NCBI RefSeq assembly: GCF_030315685.1
Contig: NZ_JASXSI010000011.1
Location: forward strand, 1 to 64,000
Direction: 5' to 3'
Origin: Gordonia sp. ABSL11-1
Lineage (GTDB): Bacteria; Actinomycetota; Actinomycetes; Mycobacteriales; Mycobacteriaceae
Length of the DNA stretch: 64,000 bases
Below are positions 42,800 through 51,999 of the stretch, one piece after another (positions within the stretch are counted from its first letter, which is position 1; each line of letters opens with the position of its first letter). The translations under genes were made by a program, and so were the position numbers. Below the pieces are notes generated by a model. That model worked only from the letters and a program-made list of their open reading frames with translations. It searched no databases and was not told where the DNA came from.

Positions 42800-44951
42800 C
42801 GATCACGTCCCCGTCTTGTGGCTTGCGCCAGCGGATCGTGCGATCGGTGTGCATGGTGGGGATCCAGAGCCCCATGTGTTTGCGCTGATGATCCGGGAGA
42901 CAGAGCGGGATGAGGTTCTCGAGCAGCGTCCAGCCTCCCGCCATCGGGTCTGCGTGGTCGAATTTGACGAGGTGATCGAGTTGGCACAGGTGTGCCGGCA
43001 CCGAGCACATCGGATAGCGGCACGTCTGATCGGAGCCTTCGACATCAGCGCGCAGGCGTGCTGATGGCGCGTAGGTCAGCGCGCCCGGTGGCGGTTGGAT
43101 GAATCCGCCGTGGCCGGTCGGGTCGACCGGTCGTGCCGGGGCACGGTCGGTGATGATCAGCCCTGCAGATCTCGGCGGCGGAGTTGTCGGGGTGATGATC
43201 CGGGATCGCGGCGCCAGGTCGGCGGCCAGTTCAGGATCGATGGCCCCGTAACCGCGGAGCCGGGGCGGTCGCCGGTCGGTCGGGTCGACGATCAATGTCC
43301 ACGGCGGCTGTTCCGACGCGCTCACGCCCGCAGACAGATCGGCGGTGCCAGATTCGGTGCCGGATTCGGTGCCAGATTCGGTGCCGGACAGGTCGTCGGG
43401 CTCGGACGGAGTGGGCAGCAGATCGGAGTCAGTGCCGGACAGCTCATCGGAACCGCACCTCGTGTCCGACGGATCCCCGGCCTCGAACTCGCTATCCAAC
43501 GGATGCTCGGATTCGCCGTCAGTGCCGGATGCGGTGTCGGCATCGGAGCCTGCGCCGGACCCGGTGTCCGGCGAGCTGTCGCACACCGGTGATGCGGCGT
43601 GTGGGGTGTCGGTATGCGGCGAGTCGATCGCGGCAGAGTCCGCGATGTCACCTCCCTGATCGCCACGGTCCTCCGATCGTGTTGAGAGTGCCGCATCCGA
43701 AGGAACATCGGAACCGGCATGCTCATCTGCGCCGGCACCGGCACCGGCACCGGCACCGGCACGACCCGCGCTGCCACCGCGCCTATCCCCGACACTGCGG
43801 CCACCGCCACCGCCACCGCCGCCGCCCACATCGCCATGGCGACGGCCACCTGAACCGCGACCACCGCCGCCACCGCCACGACCAACACGGCAGTCGTCGC
43901 GTCCACAACGGCAGTCGAGGCGGGCGCCGGGTACGCCGATGAGTTCTGCGTGGGCCATGACGCGTTGTTGACCGGTGGCCCGTGGGTCGGCAGGGCACAC
44001 GCGCGCCGACAGCAGCTCACGGATTCTGTGCCCGAGGAAGACACCCTGTTCGGCGGGCGCGCAGATCTCGATGGTCGTATGTCCGGCCGCGTCAGTGGTG
44101 ATGGTGATGTTCTGCCACGCCTCGGCGAACTCTTCGCGCACCTCCGCGGCGCGATCGGGATCGAGATCGACGATCAGATCGTTCAAGGCGCCCTCGAGCG
44201 CTTTGTCCGTGGTCGGGCGATCCGCCAGATCCAGGGCGAGATCCTCGAAATCGATGATCAGCTCATCGGAATCGCCGGCGCCGAGATCGACGTCGGCGTC
44301 CACGTCGGAATGCACGCCACCGTCGGGGTCGACATCCACGCCACCGTCAGCATCGATCCCTCCGTCCCTGCCGACATCAGGTGCAGTGTCCGCGACGCCG
44401 GCTTCACCAGGCGAATCCGCCAGCAGGTCATCGAGCGTCGGCGACCCGCCGGCGTTCGCAATGGCGTCGTCCTCTCCGCGCCCGCGAGCCCCGCTGCCCG
44501 GGGCGTCGGGCTCCCCGTCCGCGACGTCGAGCCCGCCATCGGTGAGTTCGACGTCCGGCGCGACCTCTGCGGCCCGCAGGAGCTTCTCGACCCGGTTCGT
44601 GCTGAAGTCGCCCGCCAGATACCGGGCCTTGATCTTCGGATGGCGTTGCAAGGCCTCGCCGTCCGCCATCCACCGCCCGGCCTTGTTCTTCGAGACCCGC
44701 AGACCCAACGCCACGGCGTCGAGGGACGCCCGCTCGGCGGCCCTGCGCCCGGACATCCGGCCTCTGGGATGCTGCGCAGAACCCAGGGTCTCGTTGTACG
44801 CGGACTCGCCGATCTGCTGCGCCAGCAGCACTGCGCGCGCCTCGTGCTGGCGACTCAACCGTAGGTGAGCCCGCGCCCTCGCAGCCGTATCCGCCGACGA
44901 CAGTTCCGCCGACGACGCGATGTGATCGACGGGATCGAACAGGGCATCCAT
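42783..44951 (-). CDS. HNH endonuclease with DUF222 domain (13E12-repeat family)
   Basis: A 722-residue protein. The N-terminal DUF222 helical domain (about 1-135, then 230-360 after an insertion) and a C-terminal HNH nuclease (about 625-722) are visible. The nuclease has CRYPMCSVPAHLCQLDHL, the NLIPLC asparagine motif and LPDHQRKH. Between them are low-complexity inserts: Asp/Gly-rich near 155-225, a PVPVPVP-encoding GGCACC run, and repeated GTES units. This family is multi-copy in Gordonia and mycobacteria and behaves like a repetitive, possibly mobile gene; true mobility is not shown here. Inserts make it longer than usual members (about 400-500). Confidence 0.88.
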   Translation of the reverse strand: MDALFDPVDHIASSAELSSADTAARARAHLRLSRQHEARAVLLAQQIGESAYNETLGSAQHPRGRMSGRRAAERASLDAVALGLRVSKNKAGRWMADGEALQRHPKIKARYLAGDFSTNRVEKLLRAAEVAPDVELTDGGLDVADGEPDAPGSGARGRGEDDAIANAGGSPTLDDLLADSPGEAGVADTAPDVGRDGGIDADGGVDVDPDGGVHSDVDADVDLGAGDSDELIIDFEDLALDLADRPTTDKALEGALNDLIVDLDPDRAAEVREEFAEAWQNITITTDAAGHTTIEICAPAEQGVFLGHRIRELLSARVCPADPRATGQQRVMAHAELIGVPGARLDCRCGRDDCRVGRGGGGGGRGSGGRRHGDVGGGGGGGGGRSVGDRRGGSAGRAGAGAGAGAGADEHAGSDVPSDAALSTRSEDRGDQGGDIADSAAIDSPHTDTPHAASPVCDSSPDTGSGAGSDADTASGTDGESEHPLDSEFEAGDPSDTRCGSDELSGTDSDLLPTPSEPDDLSGTESGTESGTESGTADLSAGVSASEQPPWTLIVDPTDRRPPRLRGYGAIDPELAADLAPRSRIITPTTPPPRSAGLIITDRAPARPVDPTGHGGFIQPPPGALTYAPSARLRADVEGSDQTCRYPMCSVPAHLCQLDHLVKFDHADPMAGGWTLLENLIPLCLPDHQRKHMGLWIPTMHTDRTIRWRKPQDGDVIVTYPR

Positions 44952-45219
44952 GGCGGTGGCACCTTCGGGTGGCGTGGGAATGGGGCTGTCGACATCTGCC
45001 CGTCATCGAACGCATCACCCGCGTGGAATCAACTGCCGAGGAGACTACCTCCCGGCCCCGACACCTTCGGCACCACGTGCGCGGGTTGTGGACAACTCAC
45101 GACCAGTGACCCAGTCCCGTGCCCGACGCGCACGGTCCGCACGCTGAGGTGCCCCGCGAAGACGTCTGGATGCACCGACACCGACCCCACATCAGCCCAC
45201 CAGAACCAACCCCGGATCC

Positions 45220-46710
45220 TCACATCGACACGTCGGCCCGATCTGCTACCGTATCGAGCTGCGCGACAACGCCTTCAGCACTGCGCACGGCGGTCGCGCA
45301 CGCAGCGGACGCGTCCGCGGACACCAGCGGATGAGCCGCACGGCCGCGCCAGAGTTGGGCCGCGGCGACGGCCGCAGAACGGATGACGTCCCGATCGGTG
45401 TCTGGGTCGAGGCCCAGTCGGGTCGCCGGGTCGACCCCGTGCCCGCCGACGATCCGTGCCAGTTCTTCGGTCTGGTCTGCGGGTAGACCGGCGCCGCCGG
45501 ACCGAAGGACGTTGAGCAGCCGCAACTCCCGGAATCCGTGGACGTCGGCGAGCGAACGCCGGACCGACGCCCGTACGGCGTCGGCATCGGTGCCCTCGGC
45601 CCGCGACAGCACGTGGTCGAGAGTCACGAGCACGGAGTGCGCCTTCAGCTGGTCGGCCCGCTGACCGAACTGCACATCGATGATGGCGCTCAGCTCGGAC
45701 AGTCCGCTGCGCGCGACGAGTTCGTCGGCCAACTGGCTCGACGTCGTGATACCGAACCGGATCAGCGTGACGCCCATGCGGATCCCGAACACACCGAAGC
45801 GATCCGCGAGTGCTGACCGTACTGCCGGTTCGACGTGCGGGAGCACGTCGGGCCGGACGAACCGGTCGACGGTCAGAAGTGCGGTCTCCAGATCGGGCGC
45901 GGGCGCGCGGGCGAGCTCGGTCAGGGCGCGGAACTCCGTCTCGCGCATGGTGCGTGCGCCCAGCGCGAGCAGGCCGGCGACCGGTACGACGGCCTGGCAC
46001 AGTCCGGTTCGTGACAGCTCGGCGCCGTAGCGCGCGGCGATCTGCTCGGCCGACATCATCGCATCCATGCGGCCGGCACCGAGTTCGTCGGCGCGAGAGA
46101 CGACTCCGATCACGCCGAGCGGACCCGATCCGCCGCCGATGGCCGTCGAGATACGGCGCAGCATGCCGGTGTCGGCCGCCGACAGCGTGCGCATCAGATA
46201 CACGACGGCATCGACCCCGGACTGGCCGTCCTCGGGTGCCAGGAGACGGATCGTCGACGCCGACAGATCGGTCGACAACGAGGCGGTTCCGGGCGTGTCC
46301 ACGATCGTCCGGGACTGCAGTGCACGCGAAGGCCATTCGACGTCGAGGTGGTCGACCCGCTCGGCGGTCAGCGCACCGAAGTCGAAACCCAGCCGTCCGC
46401 GGTTTCGGGTGACCGGGATCGCGGCGACCGTGCCGTCGTCGACGTGGGCGGTCACCGACGCCGCCTGTCCGCGGCGATACCAGGTGACCACACGCGTGCA
46501 CTCGGTCGCATCGGTCGGCGCAATATCCTGTCCGACAAGAGCATTGAGAAGTGTCGACTTGCCGGCCTTCAGCGATCCGGCGAGTGCGATCCGGATGGGT
46601 TCGTCGAGTCGTCGGGCACATCGCTCGACCGCCTCGGCCGCATCCCGGTCGGAGGCGACGGCGCGACGGGCCTCTCCGATCAGTCCGCGTGCGTTCTCGA
46701 GATCGGGCAT
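45220..46710 (-). CDS. iniC: Dynamin-like GTPase IniC
   Basis: A 496-residue dynamin-like protein. G1 is GSLKAGKST at residues 45-53, the switch threonine is in ATECTRVVT, G3 is DTPG at 138-141, and G4 is SRAD near 205. Helical regions follow, without an evident membrane hairpin. In mycobacteria IniC belongs to the isoniazid-induced iniBAC operon. Its ATG shares bases with the iniA stop (TGATG), so the two are translationally coupled and probably work as a pair. Confidence 0.9.
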   Translation of the reverse strand: MPDLENARGLIGEARRAVASDRDAAEAVERCARRLDEPIRIALAGSLKAGKSTLLNALVGQDIAPTDATECTRVVTWYRRGQAASVTAHVDDGTVAAIPVTRNRGRLGFDFGALTAERVDHLDVEWPSRALQSRTIVDTPGTASLSTDLSASTIRLLAPEDGQSGVDAVVYLMRTLSAADTGMLRRISTAIGGGSGPLGVIGVVSRADELGAGRMDAMMSAEQIAARYGAELSRTGLCQAVVPVAGLLALGARTMRETEFRALTELARAPAPDLETALLTVDRFVRPDVLPHVEPAVRSALADRFGVFGIRMGVTLIRFGITTSSQLADELVARSGLSELSAIIDVQFGQRADQLKAHSVLVTLDHVLSRAEGTDADAVRASVRRSLADVHGFRELRLLNVLRSGGAGLPADQTEELARIVGGHGVDPATRLGLDPDTDRDVIRSAAVAAAQLWRGRAAHPLVSADASAACATAVRSAEGVVAQLDTVADRADVSM

Positions 46711-48581
46711 CAGTTGCTCACCCGTCCGGCGTCCAGGTGATCGGCGGCGCGTCGCAGCGCGGCGATCTCACCCAGTGTCTTCTCGGCGATCGCGGTACGC
46801 GACGACCGATCCGAATCAGCCAGCGCAGCAGCGGATTGCGCCGCGCTGAGCGACTCCGAGATGGATCGCGACGTCTGTTCGGCGACCGACGTGAAGTGGT
46901 CCCTGAGTACGCGCTGGATGACGCGGAGCCGATCACGCGACTCCTTGCCGACCTGGAAGCTCACATCATCGGTGAAAGCACGCACCGCGGCCTTCGCCTT
47001 GCCGCGCCGCTCCACGACACGCGCCTGCTTGTCATCGCGGTAGGCCTTGCTGCCCAACAGGACCCCGGCTCCGACGGAGACCGGATTGATCAATGCCATG
47101 CCCATCATGGTGGAGATCAGACCGAACATCAGCACGCCTCCATAGGAGCCACGCATGCCGACGAGCATCTTCTGGGTGATCCCGGTCTTGCCGGCGTCGA
47201 GGGTGGCCAGTTCGGCGACGGCGTCGAAGATGCCGTCGAGATCGGCCGCCTCGACATCGGGCAACGTGTCGGTGCCGGCCTCGGCGAAATGCTCGGCGAC
47301 GCGTTGCGCGAGCCACACCGAACGTTCATGTGCCCAGACGAAGTTGTCGCCGACGACACCGGCGGTCTGTTCGGCGAGCCACTCGCCGAACTGCTCCCAG
47401 TCGGCGCCGGGATCGCCGTCGTCGATGGCACGTTCGGCCTCGCGGGTGACCGCCCGAAGACGATCGCGCAGGTCGTGATCGATGTCGGCGGCGAGGTCGC
47501 CGATACCGTCGGCCAACGTCTGTTGCCACTGGGCGGACTGCCTGCGCATGGCCTCGGCCCTGACCTTGGCCTGCTGCAGGCCGTCGACGGCGCGTCGCGC
47601 CGTCTCCGGATCTCGAAGGGCCGCCAACTCGCTGCCCACCGTCAGGGCGAGGTGCTCGGAGACGACGCGCAGATCCGTCGACACCGTCGAACGGCTCGCC
47701 TGCTGCGCGGTCGGGACGACCCGCTCCCGGAGATAGCGGTAGAGGTCGACGAACCCGGCCTCGGCGTTGAGTTGTTCATCCTGCAGCCGCAGTGCATGTA
47801 CCCGCAGCGCCGACGACACGGGTAACAGCGGGATGTCGATACCTCTGGCGGACAAGTGATTCCGATCGGCATCGGCGATGGCGCGCCAATGCGGATACAG
47901 GTCGACCTTGGTGAGCAGGCACGCTACCGTCGGACACAGCTCGGTCACCTGCTCCAGGAACCCCATCTCGGGCGCGGTGAACTCCTGGCTGGCGTCGCTG
48001 AGGAAGAGAACCGCGTCGGCTGCGGCGACCATGCCGAGAGTTGCTGCGGCGTAGGGGTGTCCGTGACCGCCGACGCCGGGCGTGTCGACGACGACGAGGC
48101 CGTCGGCGAGCAGCGGTCCGGGAGCGGCGATCTCCAGGCGGGCGACGTCGCGACCCTGTGCGAGCGGGGTTGTCGGGGTGATGGCGGTGATGTCGGACAA
48201 CGCCACCGGGATGCGATCCTGGTCGCCGGCACCGACCACGAGGTGGGCGGTCGGCGCCGGTGCGTGGGAGATCACGGTCGGCACGGCGGTCGTCTCGTCG
48301 TCGCCGACCGTGCAGACCTCCAGATTGAGGAGCGCGTTGACGAACTGGCTCTTGCCCTGTTTGAGCTTCCCGACTACGACGATGCGCAGGCGGGGATCGG
48401 TGAGCCGCGTTCGGGCTCCCGCCAGGCGGGTGACGAGATCGCCTCGCCCGGCGTCGGCCGCGATCTCGGTCATCCGCGACAACAGATCCGGGATCGCCGG
48501 ACTGCCCGCAGAACTGCTCGCCGGCCCGCTGCTCGTCGGACCTCTGCTGACCTGCGCGCTGCTCACACTGTTCGTCGACAT
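46710..48581 (-). CDS. iniA: Dynamin-like GTPase IniA
   Basis: A 623-residue bacterial dynamin-like protein. G1 is GKLKQGKSQ (71-79), the switch region GDDETTAVPT follows at 93-102, G3 DTPG is at 166-169 and G4 is TKVD. The paddle region is a hydrophobic hairpin around YGGVLMFGLISTMMGMA, expected to insert into membrane. The body closely resembles M. tuberculosis IniA throughout, including VGDNFVWA and VGMRGSYGGV. IniA is induced by isoniazid and ethambutol and is thought to support membrane integrity through fission or remodelling. An upstream ATG at 48617, overlapping the iniB stop as ATGA, is an alternative start. Confidence 0.93.
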   Translation of the reverse strand: MSTNSVSSAQVSRGPTSSGPASSSAGSPAIPDLLSRMTEIAADAGRGDLVTRLAGARTRLTDPRLRIVVVGKLKQGKSQFVNALLNLEVCTVGDDETTAVPTVISHAPAPTAHLVVGAGDQDRIPVALSDITAITPTTPLAQGRDVARLEIAAPGPLLADGLVVVDTPGVGGHGHPYAAATLGMVAAADAVLFLSDASQEFTAPEMGFLEQVTELCPTVACLLTKVDLYPHWRAIADADRNHLSARGIDIPLLPVSSALRVHALRLQDEQLNAEAGFVDLYRYLRERVVPTAQQASRSTVSTDLRVVSEHLALTVGSELAALRDPETARRAVDGLQQAKVRAEAMRRQSAQWQQTLADGIGDLAADIDHDLRDRLRAVTREAERAIDDGDPGADWEQFGEWLAEQTAGVVGDNFVWAHERSVWLAQRVAEHFAEAGTDTLPDVEAADLDGIFDAVAELATLDAGKTGITQKMLVGMRGSYGGVLMFGLISTMMGMALINPVSVGAGVLLGSKAYRDDKQARVVERRGKAKAAVRAFTDDVSFQVGKESRDRLRVIQRVLRDHFTSVAEQTSRSISESLSAAQSAAALADSDRSSRTAIAEKTLGEIAALRRAADHLDAGRVSN

Positions 48582-48613
48582 GGTGTCCTCACGGTAGCGA
48601 TCTCGGACGGGGA

Positions 48614-51600
48614 TCATCCGCCGAACGCACCGCCGTCGTGATCGGTGGCGTGCGAGGTGTCGGTGTGCACGCTGGTGTCGGTGTGTCCGTCGACGCCGAG
48701 TCCGCCACCGAGCCCACCGCCGAGACCGCCGGTCAGTCCGCTCGTGAGGCCTCCGTCGCCGGAGAGGTCGGACGTGAGACCGGTCGTCGCGTGAGTCGCG
48801 GTATCGAGGGTTCCGTCGACCGCGCCACCCGCCACTCCGGTGACGCCACCCGCAGCGCTGCCGACGCCGTCCACCGCAGCGCCGCCGGCCCCGGCAACAC
48901 CGGTGGCGGCACCTGCGACGGCATCCACACCAGCGGCCGCACCGGTGTCGACGCCGGCCGATCCGCCGGCGGACGTCGAGGCGTCGCCGGAGGCGCCGGC
49001 GCCCCCGGTCAGCGAGGTCCCCGCGTCGCCGAGTGTGCCACCCAGATCGGCGCCGCCGAACCCGTGACCGTCACCCGAGAGCCCGAGTCCTCCGGTGAGT
49101 CCGGAATCGCCGGTCAGGCCGAGGTCGCTGGTCAAGCCGGAGTCGCCCGAGAGCCCTAGCCCGCTCGTCAACCCGGAGTCGCCGGAGAGTCCGAGGTCGC
49201 TGGTCAACCCGGAGTCGCCCGAGAGCCCCAGCCCGCTCGTCAACCCGGAGTCGCCCGAGAGCCCCAGCCCGCTCGTCAACCCGGAATCACCGGTGAGGCC
49301 CAGCCCGCTGGACAGTCCGAGACCCTGGGTCAGTCCGAGGCCTCCGGTCACATCGTCGCCGCCGATCCCGACGGTCGCCGAGGACACCGCGTCGATCTCG
49401 CCGGTCACCAGGGTGCCGATGCCGCCGACCGACGCGAGACTGGAGTCCAAGGTCGCGGTGATGCCGTTCGCGGTGGAGGTGTCCAGATCGAGTGCGGTGC
49501 CGAGTGCGCTCGTCAATGCCGAGTCGATGCCGGCGCCACCAGCCAACTGGCCGGTCAGGTCGCCACCGAGACCACCGCCGACGGCGGCGCCGAGAACCGC
49601 GCCGAGCGACCCGCCGAGCTGAGCGCCGACGTCGCCACCTGCGCCGAGTGCGCCGGCCAGGGTGGTGCTGAGATCTGTTGTCGCACCGCCGATCACATCG
49701 GTATCGAGCGTCCCCCCGAGCGCGGCGTCGAGCGCGCGGCCGAGGTTGGTGACGAGTGCGCCGTCGACGCCCAGAGCGGTCCCGAGGTCGGCCGCCAGGA
49801 GCTGGCCGACGCTGATGCCGGAGGCCGCGCCGAGCAGGCCGTCGACTCCGGCTGCGCCACTGAGCATCCCGCCGAGGGAACCGCCCAGTGCGGCGGCCAG
49901 ATCACCGCCGGCACCACCGACGGCACCGAGGTTGGCGGCCAGATCGCCGGCGAGCCCGCCATCGAGGAGTCCGCTGAGGTCGGCCCCGAGGAGTCCTCCC
50001 GCACCCAGTGCGCCCGACAGCGCCGCGCCCAGGTCGGCGCCGGCACCGGCGCCCAGCGCACCGGAGAGCACCGACGACAGTGCGGTGTCGAGACCCGCGC
50101 CCGCATTGAGGAGCCCGTCGACGGTGGCTCCCGCGGACAGCCCGCCCAGGTCGAGACCGAGATCGGCGTCGAGGGCAGTGCCCAGTGCTCCGCCGAGGGC
50201 CGCACCGAGATTCGTCGCGATCTCACCGCCGGCACCGAGCGAACTCTCCAGCGCCGCGCCGACGGCGGTCTGGACATCCCCGCCGGCCGCCAGGACCGCG
50301 TCGAGCCCGCTGCCCAGCGCCGCGTCGAGCGCCGCCGAGAGTCCGGCATGCGCACCTCCGCCGACGCCGAGCGCGGCGGCGATCGCGCCGCTCATGACCG
50401 TGCTCAGTGCCGCGCCGCCGGTGAGTGCGAGCCCACCGGCCGCGGCAGCACCGCCGGTCAGCACGGCGGTGAGCGCCGTGCCGAGGTTCGCGGCGACCGC
50501 GCCGCCCGCGCCGAGGCCGGAGCCGAGTGCGCCGGTCAGGCTCGCTCCGAGCTCGCCGGACAAAGCGCTGATCGCCTGTGCGTCGAGGAGACCGGCCAGT
50601 GCGGTCTGCACGCCGCCGGCCGCCTCGAGGGTGCCGTCGAAGGCTGCGGCCAGATCGGTGGCCAGTCCGGCGTCGAGTCCGAGTGCGCCCGAGAGCACCG
50701 CCGACACCGATCCACCGGCCCCCAGGCCCGCGGAGAGTGCGGTGGCGAGGTCGGCACCGAGTCCCGCGCTGCCGCCGACGGCCGCACCCAGCAGCCCGCC
50801 GAGGGTGGCGCCGAACGCACCGGCGGTCTCGCCGCCGAGCGCCAGGCCCGACGCCAGCGTCGTCGAGAGCGCCCCTTCGGCGCCCGCGGCCAGACCCCCG
50901 CCGGCGATCAGCACGGCGTCGAGCGCGGCTCCGAACTGTCCGACGAGGCTGCCCTCGGCGCCGATCGCGGTCGCCAGGGCCTGCGCGATGGTGGCGCTTG
51001 CACCGGCACCGAGGTCGACCCCCCCGGCGACCACGGTGTCGAGTGCAGCGCCGATGGCTCCACCGAACTGGGCGGCCACCGAGCCGCCCGCGGCGATGCC
51101 GGCGGCCAGCGTCGCGCCGAGCCCGACGGCGAGCTGACCGGCGAGATCGAGGTCGCCGAACGCGATGCCACCGAGGTCGATGTCGGCGAGGCCGATACCG
51201 GACAGGTCGACGTCGCCGAGGCCGATGCCGCCGAGGACACCACCGAAGTCGATGTCACCGAGGTCGATACCGCCCAGACCCACACCGCCCAGACCCACAC
51301 CACCCAGTCCCAGTCCGCCCAGTCCCAGTCCGCCCAGTCCGATACCACCGAGGTTGATGTCGCCCATGCCGATCCCGCCCAGTCCGATGTCGCCGGTGCC
51401 GACCCCGCCACCGGTCACCCCACCGCCGATGACGCCACCACCGGCGCCGCCACCGATGACACCACCACCGATCGCGCCGCCACCTGCGCCGATGCCGCCG
51501 GCGAGGCCTCCGCCCGCACCCGCGATGGCGCCCAGTCCGGCGCCCGCTCCTGCTGACACCAGCCCGGCGTCGGCGATCAGCGGCGCAGCAGCCGAGATGT

Positions 51601-51727
51601 CGGCGGGGCTGACCCCGTGCAGGCCGGCGGCGGCGAGAGTCGCCTCCGGATTGCGGCAGTAGGCGTTGATCGTTTGCTCGTCGCGCAACAGGCCGAGAAT
51701 GAAGTCGAGAATGGCGTTGGTGCTCAT
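48614..51727 (-). CDS. iniB: IniB-like glycine/alanine-rich protein
   Basis: A 1037-residue protein. Residues 1-55 are the IniB N-terminal domain (ILDFILGLLRDEQTINAY, then the PADISAAAPLI block). The rest is Gly/Ala/Leu-rich repetitive sequence: LGGIGLG-type pentads near 105-200, amphipathic Ala/Gly/Leu segments with a period of about 45-50 residues to 780, and seven 12-residue LSGDSGLTSGLG repeats near 805-885. It is about twice as long as M. tuberculosis IniB. It may be a cell-wall-associated or polymerising partner of IniA/IniC. GAGGAG precedes the ATG at 51727. Confidence 0.85.
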   Translation of the reverse strand: MSTNAILDFILGLLRDEQTINAYCRNPEATLAAAGLHGVSPADISAAAPLIADAGLVSAGAGAGLGAIAGAGGGLAGGIGAGGGAIGGGVIGGGAGGGVIGGGVTGGGVGTGDIGLGGIGMGDINLGGIGLGGLGLGGLGLGGVGLGGVGLGGIDLGDIDFGGVLGGIGLGDVDLSGIGLADIDLGGIAFGDLDLAGQLAVGLGATLAAGIAAGGSVAAQFGGAIGAALDTVVAGGVDLGAGASATIAQALATAIGAEGSLVGQFGAALDAVLIAGGGLAAGAEGALSTTLASGLALGGETAGAFGATLGGLLGAAVGGSAGLGADLATALSAGLGAGGSVSAVLSGALGLDAGLATDLAAAFDGTLEAAGGVQTALAGLLDAQAISALSGELGASLTGALGSGLGAGGAVAANLGTALTAVLTGGAAAAGGLALTGGAALSTVMSGAIAAALGVGGGAHAGLSAALDAALGSGLDAVLAAGGDVQTAVGAALESSLGAGGEIATNLGAALGGALGTALDADLGLDLGGLSAGATVDGLLNAGAGLDTALSSVLSGALGAGAGADLGAALSGALGAGGLLGADLSGLLDGGLAGDLAANLGAVGGAGGDLAAALGGSLGGMLSGAAGVDGLLGAASGISVGQLLAADLGTALGVDGALVTNLGRALDAALGGTLDTDVIGGATTDLSTTLAGALGAGGDVGAQLGGSLGAVLGAAVGGGLGGDLTGQLAGGAGIDSALTSALGTALDLDTSTANGITATLDSSLASVGGIGTLVTGEIDAVSSATVGIGGDDVTGGLGLTQGLGLSSGLGLTGDSGLTSGLGLSGDSGLTSGLGLSGDSGLTSDLGLSGDSGLTSGLGLSGDSGLTSDLGLTGDSGLTGGLGLSGDGHGFGGADLGGTLGDAGTSLTGGAGASGDASTSAGGSAGVDTGAAAGVDAVAGAATGVAGAGGAAVDGVGSAAGGVTGVAGGAVDGTLDTATHATTGLTSDLSGDGGLTSGLTGGLGGGLGGGLGVDGHTDTSVHTDTSHATDHDGGAFGG
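49065..49316 (-). repeat. Seven 36-bp tandem repeats inside iniB
   Basis: Units start at 49065, 49101, 49137, 49173, 49209, 49245 and 49281, each 36 bp, coding the 12-residue unit LTSGLGLSGDSG with S/D and S/T variation. They are contiguous without spacers, so they are coding repeats rather than a CRISPR array. Confidence 0.9.
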
Positions 51728-51805
51728 GCGAGTCGTCTCCTCGTCGGGCGAGATCGGGTCGATCCCGTGATGGTGTCGACGCTAGGCATCGGCACACCCG
51801 CCGAC

Positions 51806-51832
51806 ATCGGGGAAAAGCCCTAGTTCCCCGAT
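51806..51832. promoter_or_regulatory. 27-bp inverted repeat in the iniB/hsp70 divergent promoter
   Basis: ATCGGGGAA, nine bases, then TTCCCCGAT form a perfect 9-9-9 inverted repeat, 79 bp upstream of the iniB start and 168 bp upstream of the hsp70-like start. An extra direct copy ATCGGGGA lies at 51876-51883, with CGGGGATCGG just after. The site is a good candidate operator for the LuxR-type regulator encoded next to hsp70; this is inferred from symmetry and position. Confidence 0.55.
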
Positions 51833-51999
51833 ACCCCCTACGCCCGGCGCCGATCCCCCCGGGCGACGCGCGGGCATCGGGGACGGGTCGGGGATCGGCC
51901 CCCTACTTCGTCTCGACCGCTAACGGCCAGGTCCCCGCGCACGACACACTCAACAAGCGCGCCGCACGGATGCCGGTCGGTGCAGACAGGAGTGAGGCC

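Noticed and set aside
49065..49316. Regular 36-bp repeats that could suggest a CRISPR array
   Set aside because: Repeats are contiguous, without spacers, and code a regular 12-residue protein repeat; no cas genes nearby.
49662..51556. Long plus-strand open frames opposite iniB, Pro/Ala/Ser-rich
   Set aside because: They are the antisense of Gly/Ala repeats. The conserved IniB domain and operon position support the minus strand.
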